From NCBI GenBank assembly GCA_910589055.1, contig CAJURN010000026.1:1-32666 (forward strand): a DNA stretch of 32,666 bases, given 5' to 3'. How positions within the stretch are numbered: the first letter of the stretch is position 1; each line of letters starts with the position of its first letter. The translations under genes and the position numbers were made by a program. A model generated the notes under the pieces. It saw nothing but the letters and a program-made list of their open reading frames with translations, searched no databases and was not told the origin of the DNA. The DNA is from an uncultured Muribaculaceae bacterium. GTDB taxonomy: Bacteria; Bacteroidota; Bacteroidia; Bacteroidales; Muribaculaceae. Below are positions 8,739 to 16,486 of this stretch, piece by piece.

Positions 8739-9510
8739 CGTTGTCATCTGCGAGTAACAGTTCTATGCCGCGTTCCTCGAGCTTCTGCACGAGCACGGGC
8801 GACACGCCGGAATCGGTGATTATCAAATCCACGTCTTCCATATCGGCTATCTTACTGAACCCACGGCGGTTGAACTTGCTGGAATCGGCAAGTACAATCA
8901 CCTTTTGGGCGGCGCGCATCATTTCCTTGTTGAGCTGCGCCTCGCGCAAGTCGGTGGTCGTGATTCCGTAGTCGAGGTCAATTCCGTCCACTCCAAGAAA
9001 AAGTTTCGAGCATGAGAAACCTGCAAACGGCGCCATTGCATATTCCCCGACCACACTTTTGCTGCTGTGACGCAGCACGCCCCCGAGCTGGATGATTTCG
9101 ATATTTGCGTCGGCAGCAAGCATCTCGCTCACCTGAAGCGAGGCCGACACCACAGTAAGGCGATGTATCGGCACAATGCAGCGGGCGAAGGCATGCACGG
9201 TAGTGCCGGAAGCAATGATGATGGAGTCGTCGGCCGTAATCAGCGAGGCCGCTTTGCGCCCTATAAGCTCTTTTTGGCCGGGCATCAGCTTTTCCTTTTC
9301 GTTGACGGTGCGGTTGTTGATATAGGGATTCATCTTTATCGCATGCCCGTGGCTGCGGTAGAGCAATCCCTTCTTTTCCAGCTCAGTAAGGTCTTTGCGT
9401 ATGGTAACAGCCGACACATGCAGCAGCTCGGCGAGTTCCGACACAACCAGACGTTCGTGGCTCGACAGGTTGTCAAGTATGATTTCGTGGCGTTCTTCCT
9501 TTGTCATCAT
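8734..9510 (-). CDS. DeoR/GlpR-family transcriptional regulator
   Basis: This 258-residue protein has a DeoR-type winged helix-turn-helix at the N-terminus (ELAELLHVSAVTIRKDLTEL, then GLLYRSHGHA). A C-terminal sugar-phosphate sensor domain follows, with ASGTTVHAFAR, LGGVLR and LGVDGID, as in GlpR, FruR and DeoR. It is divergent from glpA, which makes glycerol-3-phosphate the likely effector by analogy with E. coli GlpR; the sequence alone does not prove the ligand. The ATG at 9510 is used (9507 is equally possible). An upstream in-frame TTG at 9531 falls inside the -7 box and cannot be translated from that promoter. A TTTCGTTT box sits at the expected transcription start, suggesting autoregulation. 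The stop codon is provided by an intergenic repeat. Confidence 0.9.
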   Translation of the reverse strand: MMTKEERHEIILDNLSSHERLVVSELAELLHVSAVTIRKDLTELEKKGLLYRSHGHAIKMNPYINNRTVNEKEKLMPGQKELIGRKAASLITADDSIIIASGTTVHAFARCIVPIHRLTVVSASLQVSEMLAADANIEIIQLGGVLRHSSKSVVGEYAMAPFAGFSCSKLFLGVDGIDLDYGITTTDLREAQLNKEMMRAAQKVIVLADSSKFNRRGFSKIADMEDVDLIITDSGVSPVLVQKLEERGIELLLADDNG

Positions 9511-9528
9511 TTTGTTTCGTTTCTTCTG

Positions 9529-9536
9529 CAAAGATA
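9529..9536 (-). promoter_or_regulatory. Putative -7 box for the regulator gene
   Basis: The minus strand reads TATCTTTG (TAnnTTTG), 18 bp before the ATG at 9510. The spacing matches the other promoters in this window and decides the start codon. Confidence 0.6.
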
Positions 9537-9569
9537 AATAAAGTTTCCCGAAATTTTCCCAAATTTTGT

Positions 9570-9600
9570 TTTGATATTTCGTTTGTAAGAATTACTTTTG
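9570..9600 (+). promoter_or_regulatory. Putative promoter of the glpABC operon
   Basis: A -33 TTTG at 9570-9573 and a -7 TACTTTTG at 9593-9600 are separated by 19 bp, the full Bacteroidota primary promoter pattern. Transcription would start near 9607, leaving an 80-nt leader that holds two of the candidate operator boxes. Confidence 0.7.
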
Positions 9601-9688
9601 CAACGAAATTAAAAGAAAGCAAAACGAAAGCAACAGCACTTTCTTTTTCCTTTGAATACACAAGCCTTCTACAATACATTTTGTAACC

Positions 9689-11335
9689 ATGTCCACCCTC
9701 AAGACTGAATACGACGTCATCATTGTAGGCGGGGGCGCCACCGGAGCCGGAACAGCCCGCGATTGCGCCCTGCGTGGGTTGCGGGTGCTTCTGATCGAGA
9801 GATTTGACCTCACCGCAGGCGCCACGGGACGAAACCACGGTCTTCTCCACAGCGGAGCACGCTACGCCGTCACCGACCGCGAGAGCGCTACCGAGTGCAT
9901 ACGCGAGAACATGACGCTCAGGCGCATCGCCCGCCACTGCGTTGAAGACACCGGAGGCCTTTTCATCACCTTGCCCGAAGATGACCTCAACTATCAGAAC
10001 ACATTCATCGACGCCTGTCTCGCCGCAGGGATTTCCGCTAAGGAAATTTCTCCGGACGAGGCCCGGCGTATCGAGCCCGCGGTGAACCCGTCGCTTATCG
10101 GGGCGGTAAAAGTGCCCGACGGAGCCATCGACCCCTTCCGCCTCACCACCGCCAACATCATCGACGCCACCCGTCACGGCGCCGAAATCCTCACCTATCA
10201 CGAGGTCACGGGATTTATCCGCAGCGGCTCCGCAATAAAGGGCGTTGAAATCCGCAACTCGCGCTCCGGGGCAATGTCGAAGGCTTTCGGAAACCTCGTT
10301 ATCAACGCCGCCGGCATATGGGGGCATCTGCTCGCCAAAAAGGCCGGTGTGGAAGTGAATATGTTTCCGGCAAAAGGTTCGCTGCTGATTTTCGGCCACC
10401 GCGTCAACAACACCGTAATCAACCGCTGCCGCAAGCCTGCCAACGCCGACATCCTCGTGCCGGGCGACACAATATGCCTTATCGGCACCACCAGCGACCG
10501 CGTGCCCTTCAGTGAAATCGACAACATGGAAGTCACTCCCGAGGAAGTGGCCGTGCTCATCGGGGAAGGGCAGAAACTCGCGCCCTCTCTCGCCACAACA
10601 CGCATCCTGAGAGCCTACTCGGGAGTGCGACCGCTCGTGGCCGACGACAACGACCCCTCCGGGCGCAGCATCAGCCGCGGCATCGTATGCCTCGACCACA
10701 GCACGCGCGACGGCCTTGACGGACTCATCACAATCACCGGCGGCAAACTCATGACCTACCGCCTGATGGCTGAGATGGCAAGCGACATGGCCTGTCGCAA
10801 ACTCGGAATTGAGGGAAAGAGCTGCGTCACGGCCGAACAGCCGCTCCCCGGAAGCAACGGCAAGCCCGACGAGCCCACCGCCACCGGACGTTTCCACCGC
10901 AAGCACATCATCGACCTCCCGACCGAACAGTTGGCAGCCGAAAGCCGCCACGGCGACATGGCTCGCAGCATCGAATGGACCGGCAGCGATTCGGGCGCAC
11001 TCGTGTGCGAATGTGAGCAGGTTTCGGTGGGCGAAGTGGATTTCGCCATAAACAAGCTGCACGTACACAACCTTATAAATCTGCGCCGCCGCACCCGTCT
11101 CGGCATGGGAACGTGTCAGGGCCATCTGTGCGCGTGCCGCGCCGCCGGACTGCTCGAGAAGGCCGACAAATGCACGAGCGATGCACTCGACGACCTCTCG
11201 TCATTTATCAACGAGCGTTGGAAAGGCATGTATCCCGTGGCATGGGGCGACACCATGTCCGAAATCCAGATGATGGCATGGATGTACGAAGGCGTGGCCG
11301 GACTTACACCTGATTTAACAAGCGAGCAACAATGA
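9689..11335 (+). CDS. glpA: Anaerobic glycerol-3-phosphate dehydrogenase subunit A
   Basis: GlpA is the catalytic flavoprotein that oxidises sn-glycerol-3-phosphate to dihydroxyacetone phosphate in the anaerobic GlpABC complex. The 548-residue product matches the usual length (about 540). The N-terminal FAD dinucleotide fold carries GGGATGAG at residues 14-21, followed by the GlpA/GlpD segment ATGRNHGLLHSGARY. The C-terminus is a BFD-type [2Fe-2S] domain with Cys440-x-Cys442 and Cys476-x4-Cys481. It is first in the operon, preceded by a complete promoter and divergent from the regulator. Its stop overlaps the glpB start as ATGA, implying coupled translation and fixed stoichiometry. A long antisense open frame over this gene is a shadow. 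Confidence 0.96.
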   Translation: MSTLKTEYDVIIVGGGATGAGTARDCALRGLRVLLIERFDLTAGATGRNHGLLHSGARYAVTDRESATECIRENMTLRRIARHCVEDTGGLFITLPEDDLNYQNTFIDACLAAGISAKEISPDEARRIEPAVNPSLIGAVKVPDGAIDPFRLTTANIIDATRHGAEILTYHEVTGFIRSGSAIKGVEIRNSRSGAMSKAFGNLVINAAGIWGHLLAKKAGVEVNMFPAKGSLLIFGHRVNNTVINRCRKPANADILVPGDTICLIGTTSDRVPFSEIDNMEVTPEEVAVLIGEGQKLAPSLATTRILRAYSGVRPLVADDNDPSGRSISRGIVCLDHSTRDGLDGLITITGGKLMTYRLMAEMASDMACRKLGIEGKSCVTAEQPLPGSNGKPDEPTATGRFHRKHIIDLPTEQLAAESRHGDMARSIEWTGSDSGALVCECEQVSVGEVDFAINKLHVHNLINLRRRTRLGMGTCQGHLCACRAAGLLEKADKCTSDALDDLSSFINERWKGMYPVAWGDTMSEIQMMAWMYEGVAGLTPDLTSEQQ

Positions 11336-12567
11336 AATTCGATACAGTCATAATCGGCGGAGGACTTAGCGGACTCACCGCCGGAATCAGTCTGGCCGAA
11401 GCAGGCCGCAAGGTTGCCATAGTATCTACCGGACAAAGCGCGATGCACTTCAGCTCAGGCTCGCTCGAGCTCCTGTCTTGCCCCGGCAATCCTATTGAAG
11501 CCATGGCAAAACTCCCGTCGGACCATCCTTACAGCCGACTCGGCGCCGACCGTGCTGCCCGATTCGCAGCCGAAGTGCCAGGAATATTCGCCCGTGCCGG
11601 AATCAAGACTGCGGGAACACATGAGGCCAACCACTACCGCCTGACACCCGTTGGAATGTTCAAGCCCGCGTGGCTCACCCTCGAGGATTATATAACAGTG
11701 GAGAATCCGGCGGACATACCCTGGCGCAGCGCATGCGTGATAAATCTCCACGGCTTTCTCGACTTCTACCCCGACTTCATCGCCGCCGGACTAAACCGCG
11801 CAGGCGTGAGCACCCGCACCGTTGCGATATCCGCCCCAGCAATCGAACGGCGCCGTGAGAGTACCACGGAAATGCGTGCCACAAACATTGCCCGCGTGCT
11901 GCACGGCGACACCGCAAAAGAACTCGCCCGAGCCATCCGCAACGCCGCATCGCCCGACGACGAGATGATACTCCTGCCCGCAGTGGCCGGATTCCGCGAT
12001 TTCGAGGCATCACGCATGCTGAAGGCCGAAGTCGGTCGCCCGATGGCCTATGTGGCTACGATGGGAACATCCGTCCCCGGCGTGCGCGCCCAGCTTATGC
12101 TCGAACGGCGCTTCACCGCCCTCGGCGGCACATATCTGCCGGGCGACACGGTGGTGCGCGGACATTTCGACGGCACACGCCTGAAAGCTGTCGAGACAGC
12201 CAACTTCCGTTCCGACCTCCTTCATGCCCGCGATTTCATCCTTACTTCGGGAAGTTTCTTCAGCCGCGGACTTGTGGCAACCCCGGAAAGAGTGGAAGAA
12301 CCCGTGTTCGGCCTTGACGTATCCACACCCGTACGCTCTCCCGAACTGTTCAACAAAGACCTTTTCAGCCCGCAGCCTTTCATGAAATCAGGCATACTCA
12401 CCCAAGGCTCTGATTTCAAAGCCATGCGCGATGGCCTACCGATAGAGAACCTTCACGTCTGCGGCTCGGCACTCGCCGGAGCCGACGCACTCAAGGAAGG
12501 ATCCGGAGCCGGAATAGCCACACTGACCGCCCTGGCCGTTAGCGAAAAGCTGAAAAATAATAATTAA
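11332..12567 (+). CDS. glpB: Anaerobic glycerol-3-phosphate dehydrogenase subunit B
   Basis: The 411-residue flavoprotein starts MKFDTVIIGGGLSGLTAG, a dinucleotide-binding fold at residues 9-18. It keeps GlpB features such as FSSGSLELL, LYP-like substrate-side segments and a C-terminal flavin-contacting stretch (ENLHVCGSALAGADALKEGSGAGIATLTAL). In E. coli, GlpB accompanies GlpA and passes electrons toward the iron-sulfur subunit GlpC. It overlaps glpA by 4 bp. The gap to glpC is 68 bp and, unusually for this operon, holds nonamer repeats. Length is close to the family norm (about 420). Confidence 0.93.
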   Translation: MKFDTVIIGGGLSGLTAGISLAEAGRKVAIVSTGQSAMHFSSGSLELLSCPGNPIEAMAKLPSDHPYSRLGADRAARFAAEVPGIFARAGIKTAGTHEANHYRLTPVGMFKPAWLTLEDYITVENPADIPWRSACVINLHGFLDFYPDFIAAGLNRAGVSTRTVAISAPAIERRRESTTEMRATNIARVLHGDTAKELARAIRNAASPDDEMILLPAVAGFRDFEASRMLKAEVGRPMAYVATMGTSVPGVRAQLMLERRFTALGGTYLPGDTVVRGHFDGTRLKAVETANFRSDLLHARDFILTSGSFFSRGLVATPERVEEPVFGLDVSTPVRSPELFNKDLFSPQPFMKSGILTQGSDFKAMRDGLPIENLHVCGSALAGADALKEGSGAGIATLTALAVSEKLKNNN

Positions 12568-12570
12568 GAA

Positions 12571-12625
12571 CCGATTAGTATAGGTCCAATTAGACCTATC
12601 CGTCCCATTAGACCTATTATTAGCT
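12571..12625. repeat. Nonamer array between glpB and glpC, copy C
   Basis: The units in 9-bp phase are CCAATTAGA (12586), CCTATCCGT (12595), CCCATTAGA (12604) and CCTATTATT (12613), with a further unit CCGATTAGT at 12571 offset by a short interruption. The heptamer arms and the core of the composite repeat are absent. This is the only copy placed inside an evident operon, and it replaces the overlap seen at the glpA/glpB junction. Confidence 0.85.
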
Positions 12626-12635
12626 CCACAAAAAA

Positions 12636-13865
12636 ATGCACAACTTCGAAAACTGCACCAAATGCACCGTCTGCACGGTCTACTGTCCGGTTTCGGCTGT
12701 GAATCCTTCATATCCCGGGCCGAAACAGGCCGGCCCTGACGGCGAAAGGCTGCGATTGAAGAAGCCACGCTACTTCAACGAGGCGCTGAAGTACTGCCTG
12801 AACTGCAAACGCTGCGAACTGGCCTGCCCCTCGAACGTGCCCATTGCCGATATTATCCAGAGCGCACGCATACGCTACACACGCTCCGCCCCTTCCCTGC
12901 GCGACCGCATGCTCGCCGAAACCGACGTTGTGGGGCGTCTCGCCACAGCCGTTGCCCCGGTTGTGAACACTGCCCTGCGCTCACCGGCCATAAAAGCCGT
13001 GCTCGGCGCCACTGCCGGAATTGCTCCACAGCGCACTATGCCCGCCTATGCCCGTGAGCGCTTCACCACATGGTTCCGCCGCAATGCCGAAGAATCCCAG
13101 AAGCAATACCCGCGTCAGGTGACATTCTTCCACGGCTGCTATGTCAACTACAACAACCCCGACCTCGGACGCGACCTCGTGGCCGTGTTCAATGCCTTCG
13201 GAATCGGAATAAGACTGATGGCCGACGAAAAATGCTGCGGAATCGCAAAAATCGCCAACCGCCTTACCGCCCGCGCATCCCGCGACGCCCTCATCAATCT
13301 CGAATCAATCCGTTGTGCCGTGGCTGAGACAGGGAATCCCGTGGTAGCCACAGGTTCGACCTGCACCTACACCATGCGCGACGAATATCCCCATCTGCTC
13401 GGACTTGACAACGCCGACGTGCGCGACAACATAACGCTTGCCGTAAAATTCCTGTACTCGCTCATAGAAAGCGGCGAGGTCACCCCCGTGTGGCGCGACG
13501 ACGTGAGCATGCGTCTGGCCTACCACGTGCCCTGCCACATGCAGAAGCTCGGTTGGACCTACTACACGACCTCGCTCATGCGCATGATTCCGGGCGTGGA
13601 GCTGACGGTGCTCGACGCCGACTGCTGCGGCATGGCCGGAACATACGGCTTCAAGAAAGAAAACTACCGGTATTCATCGGAAATCGGACGTCCGCTATTC
13701 GACAAACTCGCCGATCTGTCGCCCGACATGGTGGTGTCGGACTGCGAGACATGCAAGTGGCAAATCGAAATGTCGACACCTTTCAAAGTGGAAAATCCCG
13801 TGACAATACTCGCTCGGACGCTCGATTTGGAAAAAACTGCCGCGCGTAACCGAAAAAATCACTAA
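12636..13865 (+). CDS. glpC: Anaerobic glycerol-3-phosphate dehydrogenase subunit C (iron-sulfur)
   Basis: GlpC anchors GlpAB to the inner membrane and hands electrons to menaquinone. The 409-residue product has two [4Fe-4S] motifs at the N-terminus: Cys7-x2-Cys10-x2-Cys13-x3-Cys17-Pro and Cys54-x2-Cys57-x2-Cys60-x3-Cys64-Pro. Two CCG domains follow, with FFHGCYVNYNNP plus EKCCGIAK, and YHVPCHMQKLG plus DADCCGMAGTYG. This is the full GlpC layout and usual length. The ATG at 12636 lies just after the nonamer array, and the first iron-sulfur Cys is only seven residues in. The end of the gene overlaps a -7 box used for glpT. Confidence 0.95.
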   Translation: MHNFENCTKCTVCTVYCPVSAVNPSYPGPKQAGPDGERLRLKKPRYFNEALKYCLNCKRCELACPSNVPIADIIQSARIRYTRSAPSLRDRMLAETDVVGRLATAVAPVVNTALRSPAIKAVLGATAGIAPQRTMPAYARERFTTWFRRNAEESQKQYPRQVTFFHGCYVNYNNPDLGRDLVAVFNAFGIGIRLMADEKCCGIAKIANRLTARASRDALINLESIRCAVAETGNPVVATGSTCTYTMRDEYPHLLGLDNADVRDNITLAVKFLYSLIESGEVTPVWRDDVSMRLAYHVPCHMQKLGWTYYTTSLMRMIPGVELTVLDADCCGMAGTYGFKKENYRYSSEIGRPLFDKLADLSPDMVVSDCETCKWQIEMSTPFKVENPVTILARTLDLEKTAARNRKNH

Positions 13866-13870
13866 CTTTG
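13863..13870 (+). promoter_or_regulatory. Possible internal -7 box for glpT
   Basis: TAACTTTG matches TAnnTTTG and begins with the glpC stop codon (TAA at 13863-13865). It lies 31 bp before the glpT GTG. No good -33 element is seen, so glpT may also be read from the glpA promoter. Confidence 0.4.
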
Positions 13871-13901
13871 GACATCCTTAACATCTAACCCTATCGAACC
13901 A

Positions 13902-15419
13902 GTGGCAAAAGAAAGCATCTACGGCAATTGGGACGACGCGACCATACGCCGCTTCAAATCATGGCAGACACGCACCATCCTCGTAACGATGATAGGTTAT
14001 GCCATCTACTATTTCGTACGCAAGAACTTCTCGGTAGCCATGCCCGGACTTACAGCCCAGTATGGCATATCCAACACCAGCTTCGGCATCGTAATCGGTA
14101 TAGGCTCGCTCATATACGGCCTGTCGCGCTTCGCCAACGGATTTATCGTTGACAAGTACAGCGCCCGCATCATTATGGCCGTGGGTCTGATTCTGTGTGC
14201 GCTCTCAAACTTCGCCTTCGGCTTCGGCGTGAACATTTCCGCGTGGATTACAGGCGTCGATGCCGGACCCGACATGATAAACATGCTCATCCTCGTGATG
14301 GCCGTGACCATCGTGCTCAACCAGGCTTTCCAAGGCGTGGGTTATCCGCCCTGCGCGCGTCTGCTGCCGTCGTGGATTCATCCCGGCGAACTTGCCACAA
14401 AGATGTCGATCTGGAACACATCCCACTCCATCGGTGCCGCCGCGGCTGTCGTGGCCTGCGGTTACATCATGGGCAGCATGGGACGCGACATGAGCGGCGA
14501 CGCGGAAATCATTTCCACCATCGCGGCCAACCTCAAGCTCGACCCCACTGTTGCCGAGGATATGAAGCAGATCATGGCCTATGCAACCCATTGGGACGCA
14601 TGGCGCTGGTGCTTCTGGATTCCGGCCATCATCGCGGTTGGCGGCGCTGTATTCCTATTCGCCGGACTGCGCGACGATCCCCGTTCGGTAGGATTGCCCG
14701 AACTTCCCGACACCCGCACCGGACGCACCTCCGACCACTCCTACACCCCCGGCCAGCGCTCGCGCTTCCTCCGCACGATGGTGTGGGCCAACCGCTGGAT
14801 ATGGACCCTGTGCATAGCCAACGTATTTGTGTACGTAATGCGCATGGGCATCCTCGACTGGGGACCCAAGTTCCTCACCGAAGCCCGCGGAATGTCAATC
14901 GAAGCCGCATCATGGGCCGTGGCGATATTCGAGATTTTCGCCATCGTGGGCACGGTTTTCGCCGGATGGGCCAGCGACCATTGGTTTGCCGGAAAGAGCC
15001 ACCGCATGTGCCTTGTGTGCATGATTGGCGCTTCGGTGTTCATGCTGCTGTTTATCGTCCTGCCTGAATTCATTCCCGGCTTCCCGGTGGTAGTGTCGAT
15101 ATCCTTCCTTGCCCTGGCAGGATTCTTCATCTACGGACCTCAGGCGCTCATCGGCATCGGCTCGGCCAATCAGGCCACCAAAGACGCCGCCGCCACCGCC
15201 AACGGACTTGCCGGAATCTTCGGCTACGCAGGCTCCTTCCTCTCGGCTATCGGAGTAGGTATCATCGCCGACAAATACGGATGGAACACCGTGTTCTACC
15301 TCATCATCGCCATAGGCATCCTGGGCGCAATCACATTCGTGACAATGTGGCGCGCACCCCGCGACGGCTACGCCCGCTCACAGAAATTCTACGAGTCGGA
15401 AGGGAAAAGCGAAAGATAA
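13902..15419 (+). CDS. glpT: Glycerol-3-phosphate transporter, MFS organophosphate antiporter family
   Basis: GlpT exchanges external glycerol-3-phosphate for internal phosphate across the inner membrane. The 505-residue product begins with a GTG start. No in-frame ATG occurs before the first membrane helix, so GTG is well supported. The OPA signature is clear: YAIYYFVRKNFSVAMPGL at the end of helix 1, then ISNTSFGIVIGIGSLIYGLSRF and FVDKY-type loops, with about 12 hydrophobic segments in all. Two loop insertions make it longer than E. coli GlpT (about 450): one around GVDAGPDMIN and one around SGDAEIISTIAANLKLDPTV. Its place directly after glpC supports glycerol-3-phosphate as substrate, though a hexose-phosphate member of the same family cannot be excluded from sequence alone. 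Confidence 0.88.
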   Translation: MAKESIYGNWDDATIRRFKSWQTRTILVTMIGYAIYYFVRKNFSVAMPGLTAQYGISNTSFGIVIGIGSLIYGLSRFANGFIVDKYSARIIMAVGLILCALSNFAFGFGVNISAWITGVDAGPDMINMLILVMAVTIVLNQAFQGVGYPPCARLLPSWIHPGELATKMSIWNTSHSIGAAAAVVACGYIMGSMGRDMSGDAEIISTIAANLKLDPTVAEDMKQIMAYATHWDAWRWCFWIPAIIAVGGAVFLFAGLRDDPRSVGLPELPDTRTGRTSDHSYTPGQRSRFLRTMVWANRWIWTLCIANVFVYVMRMGILDWGPKFLTEARGMSIEAASWAVAIFEIFAIVGTVFAGWASDHWFAGKSHRMCLVCMIGASVFMLLFIVLPEFIPGFPVVVSISFLALAGFFIYGPQALIGIGSANQATKDAAATANGLAGIFGYAGSFLSAIGVGIIADKYGWNTVFYLIIAIGILGAITFVTMWRAPRDGYARSQKFYESEGKSER

Positions 15420-15420
15420 G

Positions 15421-15534
15421 GGGTGGAAGGTGAAGAGTGAAAGGTGAAAGGTGAAGGTTATAGTTCTTCATTCTATTAGTCCCATTAGACCCATTAGACC
15501 CATTGGCCCCATTAGTCCTATACGACCCATAATT
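15421..15534. repeat. Composite intergenic repeat, copy D: heptamers then seven nonamers
   Basis: Five heptamers in phase (15423-15457: GTGGAAG, GTGAAGA, GTGAAAG, GTGAAAG, GTGAAGG) lead into a degenerate core start (GTTATAGTTCTTCATT). Seven nonamers in phase follow (15472-15534): TCTATTAGT, CCCATTAGA twice, CCCATTGGC, CCCATTAGT, CCTATACGA and CCCATAATT. There is no right-hand heptamer arm, so this is a half element. It fills the 129-bp gap between glpT and the phosphatase gene. Confidence 0.9.
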
Positions 15535-15548
15535 CAATCTCCAAAGAA

Positions 15549-16406
15549 ATGCAAAACTTCACATACCATTCGCCAATGACGGCGGAAGAACTGGCGGCTG
15601 CATGCCGCAAAATACGCCATGTCGCCCTTGATATGGACGGCACAATATATCTCGGCTCAAACCTGTTTCCATTCACACGCGACTTCCTGAGCACACTGCG
15701 CAACAATGGCATCGGCTACTCATTCCTCACCAACAACCCTACCCGCAGCCTTGACGACTACGTAGCGAAACTGCGGAAAATGGGCATAGAGGCCGAGCGC
15801 AGCGAGGTCTACACCACCGCTGTTGCCACAATCGACTATATCCGTGAGCATTACCCCGACGCACGGCGCCTGTTCGTGCTCGGCACACCGAGCATGACAG
15901 CCGAATTCGAGGCCGCCGGTTTTGAAATGTGTGCCGACGACCCCGCCGACCGTCCCGACCTCCTTGTTGTGGCCTTCGACACAACCCTGACCTATCCCCG
16001 CCTGTGCCGCGCCGCGTGGTGGGCATCACAGGGACTGCCCTACATCGCCACAAATCCCGACCGCGTGTGCCCCACCGATCAGGAAGTCGTGCTTGTCGAC
16101 TGCGGTTCGATATGCACCTGCATAGAACATGCCACCGGACGTACTCCCGACATCGTAATCGGCAAACCCAACCCCGACATGCTCCGCGGCATCATGAGCC
16201 ACTATGGCCTGCAAGCCGACGAGATTGCCATGTGCGGCGACCGCATATACACCGATGTGGCGATGGCACGCAACGCCGGAGCACTCGGAGTGCTCGTACT
16301 TTCGGGCGAAACCACCCTCGAAACCGCCATGAATTCCGACCCTCAGCCACCGGTCACAGCCCTAAACATATCGGTATTCGCCGACTTGCTTCTGAAAGCA
16401 AAATAA
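15549..16406 (+). CDS. HAD-IIA family phosphatase (NagD/phosphoglycolate phosphatase-like)
   Basis: The 285-residue product has the complete HAD catalytic set: the nucleophile motif D28-M-D30-G-T, motif II around FLTNNPTRS, the lysine in GKPNPDM (Lys206), and the acidic motif GDRIYTD (Asp231, Asp236). The cap is of the C2/NagD type. Members hydrolyse small phosphate esters such as UMP, pyridoxal phosphate, phosphoglycolate or glycerol phosphate. Its place behind glpABC-glpT makes glycerol-3-phosphate (releasing glycerol) an attractive substrate, but this is inference from context. It is separated from glpT by a repeat element rather than by a visible promoter. Confidence 0.85.
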   Translation: MQNFTYHSPMTAEELAAACRKIRHVALDMDGTIYLGSNLFPFTRDFLSTLRNNGIGYSFLTNNPTRSLDDYVAKLRKMGIEAERSEVYTTAVATIDYIREHYPDARRLFVLGTPSMTAEFEAAGFEMCADDPADRPDLLVVAFDTTLTYPRLCRAAWWASQGLPYIATNPDRVCPTDQEVVLVDCGSICTCIEHATGRTPDIVIGKPNPDMLRGIMSHYGLQADEIAMCGDRIYTDVAMARNAGALGVLVLSGETTLETAMNSDPQPPVTALNISVFADLLLKAK

Positions 16407-16436
16407 AAAGAAGTGAAAAATACTTAATTGTGGGGA

Positions 16437-16486
16437 TTGCATAACTAAATCCTCTTTTGTAACTTTGTCGCTCAAATTTGCGACAA
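16437..16486 (+). promoter_or_regulatory. Promoter and start-site palindrome of the SusC/SusD operon
   Basis: A -33 TTG (16437-16439) and a -7 TAACTTTG (16460-16467) are 20 bp apart. The predicted start near 16474 lies inside an inverted repeat, TTGTCGC (16465-16471) and GCGACAA (16480-16486), whose last base is the A of the ATG. The palindrome could be an operator covering the start site. It also shows that the in-frame TTG at 16465 lies within the promoter and is not the start codon. Confidence 0.6.

Larger units (their letters stand above)
9515..9630. promoter_or_regulatory. Candidate operator boxes for the DeoR/GlpR-type regulator
   Basis: Four copies of one short word lie in the divergent control region: TTTCGTTT at 9515-9522, TTTCGTTTG at 9577-9585, and its inverse CAACGAAA at 9601-9608 and AAACGAAAG at 9622-9630. 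The second and third form an inverted pair on either side of the glpA -7 box, and the first overlaps the regulator's own predicted start site. The word resembles half-sites of E. coli GlpR operators (TTCG / CGAA with flanking A/T). Binding is inferred. Confidence 0.55.

Noticed and set aside
9473..11125. A 550-residue open frame on the - strand opposite glpA
   Set aside because: It is antisense to glpA and has no recognisable domain or signal. High-GC genes with this codon use often leave the opposite strand open.
15472..15534. A collagen-like or Gly-X-Y coding repeat
   Set aside because: Nonamers keep frame and can read as Gly-Pro-Ile or Asn-Gly repeats, but no start, signal or sustained open frame supports a protein. 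Other copies break frame.
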